Positions 8,966 to 18,600 of a stretch of 64,000 nt of DNA are shown here, piece after piece. A program made the translations under genes and the position numbers. Location of the stretch: NCBI GenBank assembly GCA_964596345.1, contig CAZQSZ010000003.1:124001-188000 (forward strand), read 5' to 3'. Origin of the DNA: CADEDV01 sp964596345 (GTDB lineage: Bacteria; Bacteroidota; Bacteroidia; Chitinophagales; Chitinophagaceae). The notes beneath the pieces were generated by a model. The model ran no database searches. It worked only from the letters and a program-made list of their open reading frames with translations, and was not told the DNA's origin. Each line of letters opens with the position of its first letter. Position 1 is the stretch's first letter.

Positions 8966-9919
8966 TTAGATCAAAGGCATTTTGGTGCTGCTTCTTTTTA
9001 CATATTCACCCCAGGTCAGGTTATCAGCACCTTCCACATTGCTCATGGCTTTTTCAATCGCATAATTAGCGGCGGTTTCCACCACCCATTCAAAATTCTC
9101 CTCTCCCACACTGGTTCTTTCTGCATCCGGAGCCGGGTTACAGAAATCAATCGCATAAGGAACACCGTCCCGAACCGCTAATTCCACCGTATTAAAATCA
9201 TAACCGAGATACTTGTTGATACGAAGTACAATATCCGTCATCTGTTGCAGGCGTTCTGCAGAAGGTTTAAAATCCGCCACATACCTGAGATGATGCGGGT
9301 TGCGGGGTTCATACGACATGATCCGCACATATTTGCCACCAATGCAATAGCAACGATAGTATTCAGTAAAAACAATCTCTTCCTGTAAGAGCATTACCAA
9401 CTGCCCCGTTTCACTGTGTTTTTGAAAAAACTCTTCTGCACTATTGAGTTTGTAAACATGCTTCCAGCCACCGCCGGCAAATGGTTTCATATAAGCAGGG
9501 AAGCCAACATAGTTGAAGATAGAATCCCAATCCAGCGGGAAGGCAAGGTTGCTGAACGACTCATCCGATGTATCATCCGGCAAATCTCTTGAAGGCAGGA
9601 TAGCTGTTTTGGGAACCGGTACATCCACTTTTGTCATCAGGCAGTTATTGAAATATTTATCATCGGCACTCCACCAGAAAGGATTATTGATAACAGCGGT
9701 GCCCGTAACTGCAGCATTCTTCAGCCAGGTACGATAAAAAGGCACATCCTGCGAGATGCGGTCGATGATCACACTGTAGCCGGTATGAACGCCCTGCATG
9801 GCTTTATCAATACGGACAGGTTCTGCAATAATACCCGGTATATTTTTACTGTTGACTCTTGCAACAAAGGCTTCCGGGAATGAACGTTCCTTGCCATGGA
9901 GGATTCCTATTTTCTTCAT
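8966..9919 (-). CDS. ATP-grasp family protein (putative amidoligase)
   Basis: This is a 317-residue protein starting MKKIGILHGKE. It has an N-terminal pre-ATP-grasp region. The ATP-grasp fold has its nucleotide-binding segment at YMKPFAGGGWKHVYKL, a glycine-rich flap, a central strand block LLQEEIVFTEYYRCYCIGG, and the metal-binding end ELAVRDGVPYAIDFCNPAPD. Such folds activate a carboxylate as acyl phosphate for attack by an amine or thiol. An upstream in-frame start at 9970 exists, but the protein homology begins at 9919. It is followed by the YbdK-type ligase, and an esterase lies divergently 187 bases away. The product of the cluster is unknown. Confidence 0.82.
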   Translation of the reverse strand: MKKIGILHGKERSFPEAFVARVNSKNIPGIIAEPVRIDKAMQGVHTGYSVIIDRISQDVPFYRTWLKNAAVTGTAVINNPFWWSADDKYFNNCLMTKVDVPVPKTAILPSRDLPDDTSDESFSNLAFPLDWDSIFNYVGFPAYMKPFAGGGWKHVYKLNSAEEFFQKHSETGQLVMLLQEEIVFTEYYRCYCIGGKYVRIMSYEPRNPHHLRYVADFKPSAERLQQMTDIVLRINKYLGYDFNTVELAVRDGVPYAIDFCNPAPDAERTSVGEENFEWVVETAANYAIEKAMSNVEGADNLTWGEYVKRSSTKMPLI

Positions 9920-10106
9920 AAACTGTTTTTTGTTGATGGGTGAATGATGCAGGCCTTGCAGTGGAAGCAAAAACTGGAACCAGTGCGGCTGTTACCAAAT
10001 TTATTTTTTCGTCATCAAATTAACAAATTAACCAACTGCTTTTATGGGGTTGTGGAAGATTGTTTCAAAAAGCCGCTATTATTATTAAATCCTTATTTTT
10101 GAGACC

Positions 10107-10922
10107 ATGCGTATGACGAAAGTATCGGGTGTCCTGGTAGAAAATGCGGTTATTCAGTCCCGGGAACTGGGCAGAGAGGTAAAAATTGATTTTTATTTGC
10201 CCCGTAACGTTGCTGATCCTTCCCAAATGAGTTTATTGCTGATCAATGATGGCCAGAATATGGAGGAGCTGGGTTTTGAAGCCCTCCTGGAGAAGTTATA
10301 TGCCGAAGAGGCCATAGAGCCCCTGCTTTGTGCCGCTATTCATTGTGGGGAAGACAGGAAAATGGAATATGGTGTGGCCGGGGAGCCGGATTACCTGGGC
10401 CGGGGAGCCAGGGCTGCTGCCTACACAAATTTCATTTTCGGGGAATTGCTTCCCTATATTAAAACAACCTACCGGCTGTCTTCGTTCAAAGAGAAAGCAT
10501 TTGCAGGATTTTCGCTGGGAGGTCTCAGCGCACTGGATATTGTATGGAACCATCCTTCCGTATTTAAGAAAGCCGGGGTATTCTCGGCTTCCTTATGGTG
10601 GAGAAGTATTGACCAGACAGAGGCAGAGTATGATGACGATAAACACCGCATCATTCACCAGCAGATCCGGAAAGGGAATTTTTATCCCGGTTTGAAATTC
10701 TTCCTGCAATGCGGTAATAAAGACGAAACCATGGATCGCAACCATAATGGTGTCATTGATTCCATTGATGATACGCTGGATCTGATCAAAGAGCTGGTCA
10801 AAAAAGGATACGATAAAAACAAGGATATTCAATACCTGGAGATGCCGGAGGGCCGCCATGATATTCCTACCTGGGGGATAGCCATGCCGGAGTTTTTGAA
10901 ATGGGGTTGGGGTAAGAAATGA
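10107..10922 (+). CDS. putative esterase (alpha/beta hydrolase, Esterase D-like family) with calcium-loop insertion
   Basis: This is a 271-residue cytosolic alpha/beta hydrolase with no signal peptide. The nucleophile elbow is GFSLGG (Ser about residue 136), the oxyanion-hole region is LLINDGQN, and the catalytic His sits in EGRHDIPTW near the C-terminus. Between the last strand and the His lies DRNHNGVIDSIDD, which follows the DxNxNGxIDxxD pattern of an EF-hand or dockerin calcium loop, unusual inside this fold. It is divergent from the ATP-grasp and YbdK-type ligase genes. Family members deacylate small esters or peptidyl conjugates, so it may cleave or release the product of the neighbouring ligases, which is inference. 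Confidence 0.8.
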   Translation: MRMTKVSGVLVENAVIQSRELGREVKIDFYLPRNVADPSQMSLLLINDGQNMEELGFEALLEKLYAEEAIEPLLCAAIHCGEDRKMEYGVAGEPDYLGRGARAAAYTNFIFGELLPYIKTTYRLSSFKEKAFAGFSLGGLSALDIVWNHPSVFKKAGVFSASLWWRSIDQTEAEYDDDKHRIIHQQIRKGNFYPGLKFFLQCGNKDETMDRNHNGVIDSIDDTLDLIKELVKKGYDKNKDIQYLEMPEGRHDIPTWGIAMPEFLKWGWGKK

Positions 10923-10950
10923 TATTTTGTTTAATCAAGTTGTTACAATA

Positions 10951-10977
10951 AAAAACCCGGTCAATGACCGGGTTTTT
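10951..10977. terminator. bidirectional hairpin terminator
   Basis: AACCCGGT and ACCGGGTT (loop CAATG) are flanked by A and T runs, giving a near-perfect palindrome from 10951 to 10977. It lies between the convergent esterase gene and the TonB-dependent receptor gene and can terminate both. Confidence 0.85.
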
Positions 10978-10996
10978 CTATTCAGTAAATCACATC

Positions 10997-13900
10997 TTAG
11001 TTGTTGAAGATATAGCGGATACCAAACTGCATAAAGTATGTAGACGCTGTGCTTACCACATCCCTGAATGTGCTGGTAATGATATTGCCCCTGTCTGTCG
11101 CTAACCGGAAGGTAGGTCTTGTTGTTCCACCCGGAGTCAGTGAAGCTACGTTTTGGGGTATCAGGATTGAACTTGCATTGATTGCCTTTACACGGCCCCA
11201 GCTTGGATTCAGCAGGTTACCAAAATTGAAAATATCAACACTGAACTGGATCGTATTGCGGTTCTTGCCCACATTGGTAAACAGGTCCTGGACGAATTTA
11301 ACATCCACCTGGTTTCTCCAGGGAGTTTGTGCTCCGTTTCTTTCAGCATACTGTCCTTTGTGAGCTCTCAGGTATTTATCCTGTTCGATATAAGCGAAGA
11401 ACAGGTCGCTTTGCTGTTGCGCAGAATAGTTTACTCCGTTTACAGTTTGTGCCACAAAGTCGATCTCGGACGCATTTCTTGGAATATAGATCAGGTCGAA
11501 ATTGGTGCCGTCCCTGTTGAAGTCAGAAGAGTAAGTATAAGAGAAACGACCCTGGATTCCACCTTCATAAACCAGCGAGAAAGTAGTAGCAAGGTGTTTG
11601 AAATATTCTTTCCTGTAAGAGAAAGTGGCAATCACCCTGTCAGGTTGCACAAAACCGGCATAACCCAATGTAGGGAAATTAGATCCGTTTACATTGGCAG
11701 TACCCTGCCATGCAGAAAGCGGCTGGTCACCACCACCATCAAACAGGTTATCAGCCATTGATTTGGTATAAGCTAATGAAGCAAAGAACCCTCCACGGAA
11801 TTGTTTCTGTAATTGAGCCGTTAAGGAGAAATAATATCCTTTATTCCCATTATCAATTACGATTGTATTGAAAGCTCCGGTTCCGGTTGGACTGGCCTGT
11901 CCGGCATTAGTAAGGGCATTGATGAATTTCTGGTTATTGGCACTAGGATAGATCAGCCTCTTGTCAGGATAACCTGCCACATTCAAAGCAGCAGGAGCTA
12001 CCAGGTTCGGATTCCTGAACAAAGCTGTATTCAGGTCTTTATTATAGATAGCTTCAATAGTTGCCACAACGCCACCTGGTAATTTGGTATCCATGGCCAG
12101 GCTTGTTTTCCATGTCTGCGGGATCTTAAAATCAGGATCCATCGCACTGATGGTACTTGGAATAACGGTTCCGGCAGCAGGAACAGATGTTGGCCGGTAT
12201 GCGTTTGGATTAGGATTGAAAGGGCCAGGAGTATTAGCCTGTCCAACAAAGGTCTGTGTTACCTGCAGCATACCGGCATCACCCGACTGGCTCACGATCC
12301 AAACAAAGGGGATGCGGCCGGTAAAGACACCTGTACCTCCGCGGAACTGTAGAGAACGGTCTCCATAAAGATCCCAGTTAAAGCCAAAACGTGGAGACCA
12401 CATCAGCCTTTTCTTAGGCAAAGTACCTGTATTGATCTTTTCTCCGTTTGCAAATGTCAGTGCTGCAACTAATGGGTGTGTTACAATTTCATCAACATCC
12501 GGGTAGCCAGGTTGATCTAAGCGAAGACCAAAGGTCAGGCGGAGATTCTTGTTGACAGCGATCTCATCCTGTCCGTATGCAGATAATTGTGCAAACTTAA
12601 AGCTTGGGAATGCCTGGGCAAATCCGGGAGCTAATGAATAGGTAAGAGCGAAATCAAGCGGTTTAACGCCGCTGATAAAGTCGTTCCATGAAGCAAAAGT
12701 GTAGTAGCTGGTTCCAAAACGCTGGAAGCCGTTGATCGTTTCACTGAGGTCGGCCTGAACACCCACGGTCCAGTTATGCTTGCCTGTATTCCAGCTCAGG
12801 TTATCAACAATAGAATACATTTTTACTTTCCGGAGGTTTCCGAAAGTGAAAGGCTCGTAACCAAACGAAGTGAAAGGAGTACCGTCTTTCAGGATATCCA
12901 CAAAAGGAAATATCTGGCTTGGCGATTCACGGGAGTCATTCTGGTACGTATAGGTGCCACGAAGGGTGTTAGACAATTTGCCAAAATTTGAGTTCAACTC
13001 CGCTGCAAAAGAATAAAAATTTGCTCCCTGGAAATAATTAGAATTCTTGAACCACATTGCATTTATGTCATTACGGCCTGCTCCTGTTGCATAACCTGTG
13101 AGAGGAGAACGGGAGCCGCTTACCGGGCTGGGTGTTCCGCCTTCTACCTGGCTGTAACGGAAATTGATCTTATGCTTATTACTGATATTCCAGTCAAGGC
13201 GGGCCATGATCTTGGTTCTCTCTTCATTCAGCGCATAGTTTTCGTAGCCATCTGTTACATATCCATAGGTATTAAACAAATATTCGCTGATGGCAGCCAG
13301 CTCAGTTGCCAATGGTCTTGCTACGTTTGGATTAGCTGCACCGAAAGGAGCTGTTGGTGTAGCCGCAGTCCTGGATTGTATAGTTCTTGGCTGTGTTTCT
13401 TTTTCATAGTTCAGGAAAAAGAACAACTTGTTCTTGATAATCGGACCACCCACCCGAAGACCAAACTGATCATATTCCTCTACCGGGCGGATAAACGTGG
13501 TTTTATCCACTCTATCGCCTCTTTGCTTTTCTGTTCTGAAATATTTATAAACAGAACCGGAGAATGTATTGGTTCCTGAACGGGTTACAGCGTTGATCGC
13601 ACTGCCGATGAAACCAGACTGACGGATATCATACGGTGTGATGTTCACAGAAATTTCTTCTAAAGCATCCAGTGAAATTGGTGAGCCATTGGCCGGCAGG
13701 TTAGTACCAATACCAAAGCTGTTATTAAAATCAGCTCCGTCAATAGTGAAGTTGTTCTGACGATAGTTACCACCACCCACAGAAGAACCATTGGATTGCG
13801 GAGTAGCCCTGGTCAGGTCGTTCACACTTCTGCTGATACTGGGTAAACGTTCGATCTGCACTTTACCAATGTTAGTAACTGCGCCATTCCTGTTGGCATT

Positions 13901-14293
13901 TAAGATCGGGTTCCGGCGACCCGTTGTAGTTAATACGACGTTGGTCAATTCACCAGTACCGCTTTTCAGTGTAGTGGTGAACAGGAATGGTTCTGCCAGT
14001 TTCAGGTACACATCCTCCTGTTTATCTGTTACAAAACCGACAAAACTGATCTCGATGGTATAAGGACCACCTACCCGCATATTATTGATCGTGAACTGGC
14101 CACCAGCACGGGTTGTGGTAGCATATTTAGTGCCCGTAGGCTGGTGTATGGCCGTAACCGTTGCTCCTGCCAGTGGTTCGTCAGCAGCACCTTTAACGGT
14201 ACCCGTAATACTGGAGGTAGTTATCTGTGCCTTCATAACAAAAGGCGAAAGCAACAAAAGGAGAACGATCAGAGGCGTAATTCTCTTAAGCAT
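10997..14293 (-). CDS. Oar-like TonB-dependent outer-membrane receptor
   Basis: This is a 1098-residue outer-membrane protein. A signal peptide (about residues 1-22) is followed by a carboxypeptidase-regulatory-like Ig fold (about residues 27-112, SITGTVKGAADEPLAGATV). A plug domain then has VQIERLPSISRSVNDLTRATPQ and FTIDGADFNNSFG, and the rest is a large beta-barrel ending FGIRYIFNN, with the aromatic terminus expected of an outer-membrane barrel. The layout fits the Oar-type receptors. No SusD partner gene is adjacent, so it is not part of a standard polysaccharide-utilisation locus. Its ligand is unknown. It has its own promoter (14332-14361) and a terminator after the stop. Confidence 0.88.
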   Translation of the reverse strand: MLKRITPLIVLLLLLSPFVMKAQITTSSITGTVKGAADEPLAGATVTAIHQPTGTKYATTTRAGGQFTINNMRVGGPYTIEISFVGFVTDKQEDVYLKLAEPFLFTTTLKSGTGELTNVVLTTTGRRNPILNANRNGAVTNIGKVQIERLPSISRSVNDLTRATPQSNGSSVGGGNYRQNNFTIDGADFNNSFGIGTNLPANGSPISLDALEEISVNITPYDIRQSGFIGSAINAVTRSGTNTFSGSVYKYFRTEKQRGDRVDKTTFIRPVEEYDQFGLRVGGPIIKNKLFFFLNYEKETQPRTIQSRTAATPTAPFGAANPNVARPLATELAAISEYLFNTYGYVTDGYENYALNEERTKIMARLDWNISNKHKINFRYSQVEGGTPSPVSGSRSPLTGYATGAGRNDINAMWFKNSNYFQGANFYSFAAELNSNFGKLSNTLRGTYTYQNDSRESPSQIFPFVDILKDGTPFTSFGYEPFTFGNLRKVKMYSIVDNLSWNTGKHNWTVGVQADLSETINGFQRFGTSYYTFASWNDFISGVKPLDFALTYSLAPGFAQAFPSFKFAQLSAYGQDEIAVNKNLRLTFGLRLDQPGYPDVDEIVTHPLVAALTFANGEKINTGTLPKKRLMWSPRFGFNWDLYGDRSLQFRGGTGVFTGRIPFVWIVSQSGDAGMLQVTQTFVGQANTPGPFNPNPNAYRPTSVPAAGTVIPSTISAMDPDFKIPQTWKTSLAMDTKLPGGVVATIEAIYNKDLNTALFRNPNLVAPAALNVAGYPDKRLIYPSANNQKFINALTNAGQASPTGTGAFNTIVIDNGNKGYYFSLTAQLQKQFRGGFFASLAYTKSMADNLFDGGGDQPLSAWQGTANVNGSNFPTLGYAGFVQPDRVIATFSYRKEYFKHLATTFSLVYEGGIQGRFSYTYSSDFNRDGTNFDLIYIPRNASEIDFVAQTVNGVNYSAQQQSDLFFAYIEQDKYLRAHKGQYAERNGAQTPWRNQVDVKFVQDLFTNVGKNRNTIQFSVDIFNFGNLLNPSWGRVKAINASSILIPQNVASLTPGGTTRPTFRLATDRGNIITSTFRDVVSTASTYFMQFGIRYIFNN

Positions 14294-14331
14294 AAAGATT
14301 TAGTTTTCGGTTGCAAAGAAAGGGAATATTC

Positions 14332-14361
14332 CAAAATTAAATATAGACAAATATTAACAAA
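14332..14361 (-). promoter_or_regulatory. promoter of the TonB-dependent receptor gene
   Basis: On the minus strand a TTTG (14358-14361) is followed after 18 bases by TAATTTTG (14332-14339). This matches the Bacteroidota consensus TTTG-N19-TAnnTTTG to within one base of spacing. It lies about 40 bases upstream of the ATG at 14293. Confidence 0.65.
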
Positions 14362-14451
14362 TTGTCTTTCAGTATAAAGCTTTTGTAAAGACAACTGGTT
14401 CCGTCCCGGTGCTGCCTTGAAAGAAGGGACATTTCCGCCGGGTTTTGTTCC

Positions 14452-14459
14452 TAACTTTG
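14452..14459 (+). promoter_or_regulatory. -7 element of the ribBA promoter
   Basis: TAACTTTG fits TAnnTTTG and lies 17 bases before the ATG at 14477. It favours that ATG over the upstream in-frame TTG at 14417. No FMN riboswitch-like structure can be placed in the very short leader. Confidence 0.5.
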
Positions 14460-14476
14460 CCTCAAATTTGACCCAT

Positions 14477-15682
14477 ATGTTTGACAGGATTGAAGATGCC
14501 ATTAAGGATATTCAGGAAGGGAAGCTGGTGATCGTGGTGGATGACGAGGACCGGGAAAATGAAGGCGATTTTATTACCGCTGCCCGGAATGTGACTCCGG
14601 ATGTGGTCAATTTTATGACCAAACACGGGCGGGGCCTGATCTGCGCCACTTTGCCTGAGGACCGTTGTGATGAACTGGGGCTGGAATTAATGGTGAATAA
14701 TAACACCGCCCTGCACGAAACCGCATTTACGGTTTCCGTTGACCTGCTGGGGCATGGCTGCACCACGGGTATCTCTGCCCATGACAGGGCGAAAACTATA
14801 CAGGCCCTGATAGATCCTGCCACCCAGCCATCCGACCTGGGTCGCCCCGGTCATATTTTCCCACTTCGGGCCAAAAAAGGGGGAGTATTGAGAAGGGCCG
14901 GACATACGGAAGCAGCAGTGGACCTGGCCCGCCTGGCTGGTTTTGAGCCGGGAGGTGTTTTGGTGGAAATTATGAATGATGATGGCAGTATGGCCCGGTT
15001 ACCCGAATTAATAGAGGTTGCGAAGAAATTTGATTTTAAACTGATCTCCATCAAAGACCTGATCGAGTACCGGATCAAAATTGATTCACTGGTGGAGGAA
15101 GTGGTGCGGGTGGATATGCCTACCAAGTATGGTCATTTCAAGCTGGTGGCTTTCCGGGAAAAAAATTCCACCAACGAACACCTTGCCCTGCTGAAAGGGG
15201 AGTGGCAAAAAGATGAACCTGTTTTGGTAAGGGTTCACTCTTCCTGTTTTACGGGTGATATCCTCGGTTCCCTGCGTTGCGATTGCGGGGAGCAATTACA
15301 AAAAGCCATGCAGCAGGTAGAAAAAGAAGGCAAGGGTGCTATATTGTATATGAACCAGGAGGGCAGGGGTATTGGCCTTTTAAATAAATTGAAAGCCTAC
15401 CAGTTGCAGGAACAGGGAATGGATACCGTGGAAGCGAATTTGCATTTAGGTTTCCAGATGGACCAGCGGGATTACGGGATCGGTGCTCAAATGCTGCGAT
15501 ACCTGGGCATTACCAAACTCCGGCTGATGAGCAATAACCCGAAGAAAAGAGTGGGACTGATCGGGTATGGATTGGAAATCGTGGAAAATATTCCTATCGA
15601 AGCTCATCCTAATCCTTACAACGAAAAATACCTGGAGACCAAAAAAAGTAAAATGGGCCATGAAATATTAGGAGATCATTGA
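14477..15682 (+). CDS. ribBA: bifunctional 3,4-dihydroxy-2-butanone-4-phosphate synthase / GTP cyclohydrolase II
   Basis: This 401-residue enzyme catalyses both entry reactions of riboflavin synthesis. The N-terminal half is DHBP synthase (RibB), with DDEDRENEGDF, the loop LICATLPEDRCDELGL, HTEAAVDLARLAG and EIMNDDGSMAR. The C-terminal half is GTP cyclohydrolase II (RibA), with the zinc cysteines in CFTGDILGSLRCDCG and the catalytic block NQEGRGIGL. All expected active-site residues are visible. It is isolated from other rib genes. Its stop codon abuts that of the convergent TamB-like gene with no base between them. Confidence 0.96.
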   Translation: MFDRIEDAIKDIQEGKLVIVVDDEDRENEGDFITAARNVTPDVVNFMTKHGRGLICATLPEDRCDELGLELMVNNNTALHETAFTVSVDLLGHGCTTGISAHDRAKTIQALIDPATQPSDLGRPGHIFPLRAKKGGVLRRAGHTEAAVDLARLAGFEPGGVLVEIMNDDGSMARLPELIEVAKKFDFKLISIKDLIEYRIKIDSLVEEVVRVDMPTKYGHFKLVAFREKNSTNEHLALLKGEWQKDEPVLVRVHSSCFTGDILGSLRCDCGEQLQKAMQQVEKEGKGAILYMNQEGRGIGLLNKLKAYQLQEQGMDTVEANLHLGFQMDQRDYGIGAQMLRYLGITKLRLMSNNPKKRVGLIGYGLEIVENIPIEAHPNPYNEKYLETKKSKMGHEILGDH

Positions 15683-18600
15683 TCAGCCTTCTGTCTTGTT
15701 AGTTTCCTTTGGTTTATCTGCTTCCGGTACTGTAACCGGCTTAGCCTCTTTAGGCGCAGGCGTCTTCTTTTTAAAGAGGTGGTCAAATTCACGCCTGAAA
15801 GATATATTCGCCCCGGACCGTTTATTTTTAGCAGCACCGGTACTGGTGGTAGCCAGGTCGTCAATATTCTGCCTGTAAAATATACTTGCTCTTACGGTAC
15901 CGGTTTGATTGAATAACCACTCAATCGTTACATCCGGAAGAAATTGTACAGTTTGCTGGATATTCGATTGCAGGGGAACATCAAACGTACTTCCCAGTGT
16001 AATGAAGAGCCTGTCTTTAAACAAAGAGATAGGAACATTCACACCAAAATTTCCCTGGTTCAATCCAAATCCGCTGCTGCTGCCCCCGCTTAACAGGTTC
16101 CTGTTATACAACGAACCGCTGAAGTTAACGCTGATATTATCTGTTTTCAGAATCCTGGATATCTCGCTGTTCAATTTTTTATTAATTACATTGAAGAACA
16201 TGCCCGACAAACTGGAAATAGCTGTGTAGGTAAATTCGTTCACGGCGCTGCCAATACCGGTTGATGAGGTGGTGGAATTTTCCAGGGGGGCAAAACTGTT
16301 CAGCGTAACCAGGTAAGCCACCTGCCTGATCACCTCGGTTTCATTTTTTTCCATTTGTTCCACATTCAGCGAAATGGAAGGATCTGTTTTGGCTTTGCTG
16401 TTTGGAGGAAAATCGAGACTCAATTTGAACTTAGGTTTGAATAACGGGCCGGTAAGATTAGCGATCACATATACATCCTCCCTATACTTGGATATAGACT
16501 GGTCGAGGTTTAATGCACTGACCAATGGAGAAAAACTGACCTTGCTGGCTGTATATTGCGCATCAAACTGTATCTGTGCATCATAAGGGTCCCCATTAAA
16601 TGTAATATAGTTGTCGCCCCCTTCTTTCAGTTCAAACTGTTTTTTAAACAGGGATTGGAAAGTAAAAAGATAGTTTCCTTTATTGATATCAAAGCGGCCT
16701 CTCATCGTCAGCGGCTCGCTGGTGCCCGAACGGATATTCAATGTGCCCGTGCCATTCCCTTTTATTTCATCCCCGGTGATATCATCTATCTGCACTTTTA
16801 CATTCACCATCGGGTTGGCGGTTACTTTTACATCATAGATAATATTGCTGGCACTGTTTCGTAAACTGCTGTCATCCATTTCACGGCCATACTTTCTTTC
16901 CACCAGGAAATCGGCAATGCCTGATTCCCGGCTTTTGGAAGGAGGGATAGTGATATAACTGCTGTCCTGGTCAGATGCCACCGCATTTATGGCCATATAC
17001 ATATCAGCCTGCGGTCCCACTAAGGAGAAGGAACCGGTTCCTTTCACCTTGCCATAGAATTGCTGGTTATCGTTGTAGGTTGTATTGAGCAACTGCACCG
17101 GCTTGTTGAACTGCGGGTTGTTAGTTAATTTCTTTTGTGTGGATACGTTGACATTGTAAAACATATCCTTAAATGAATTGTGTTCTATTCCTCCTTCCAC
17201 ATAAATAGGATTACCGGTTACGGTGTCTTTTAATACAAGACCATCCAGTTTTATTTCATGCGGGGTAAGTTCAAGGTCGGTGTCTTCGATCCTGTAAAAA
17301 CATTGTGTGAAATTGATCTTCAGTCCGGCATCTTTCAGTTTTCCTTTCCCGGTTATGTCAAGATCAGCGAATTCACCCTGGAGGTCAACATTACCGGTCA
17401 GGTAACCTTGTATGTCAGAAAAAATATTACCAAGAAAACGTTCCAGGATGCTTAAGGGAAAGTTCCGGGGTTTCAAAGCGATCAGGTTATTTTTTTGCTG
17501 TGCTTTTTCACCAAAGAATAAATGCAGGTTGCCCTCCAGGTAATTTTCCTGGTTGGCTGTTTTGAATGTACTGGTCAGCTCTTTGGTTTTACTGTCATAA
17601 ACAAGGTCGGCATTTACTTCGCCCAATGAATCATTATCCAGCCGCAGGTACTCTGTTTTGATATTGTCAGATACCACCCGCATATTTTTCCCAGTTGGAT
17701 CTTCTACCAGCAAATTTCCTGATAACAAACCTTCGAGCCTTCCTTTTGGCATCACATACGGGGACAAGTCCCCCAGGTTTACTTTCTTAAGATCAACGAT
17801 CAGGTCATTCCAGCTGCCTTCTTTGGAAGGCTCCGTTCTTAATTTGATCTCCTGGTCTCCTTCCCGCAACACTAACAATCCACTGGCAGGTGTATTGCTG
17901 CGGAATTGCAGTTCACCATTTTCATCTATCGTCCAGGTTTTTCCATTCACCATGAAATCGGAAGGATTGAATTCGATCTTCACCCCGTCATTGTATGTTT
18001 TTACCAGTGCGCTGATATTAGCTTTATCCAATGCCTGGTTGGCCCCGGCGAAAATATTTACCTGTGACACATCATTGCTGCCACTGATCCTGAAAGTGGC
18101 TTGCGGCACACTGAGGCTGTCATTAATATAGATATTTTTGGCCCCGCCGATCAATAACAGGCTGTCCAGTGTTCCTTTGGCGGTCAGGGTAACTTCATTG
18201 AAGTCCTGTTTACCATATTTGAAATAAGGGATATCAGCCACGAGGTTCAACTGGCTTTGCTGCATATCGAGGTTGCCGGCAATATGACTGTAATTAAAAC
18301 CGGTAAGACTGGAATCGATCAGTTTGATATAATCTTCCACAAAATTCGTGGTCAGGTCAAATGTAAACGACTCATTGACCGGCATTTTTTTAGGTGCTTT
18401 GATATAGGCCGGGTAATATTTATTTAAAAAAAGCTGAACAGCATCCGGTAACTCCGCAATATTAAAATCGCCGGTGATCGTTCCTTCAAACTCATTGGAA
18501 CTGGCTTTGAGTGTTTTGATATTGTCGGCATAGGAAGAAGAAAGTGTCAGCGAATCAAAGGGCAGCCTGTTGCCATCTTTAGTCAGTGAAGCCTCCGATA

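Noticed and set aside
14417..14476. Extended start of ribBA
   Set aside because: It begins with TTG and includes the promoter element; RibB homology begins at 14477.
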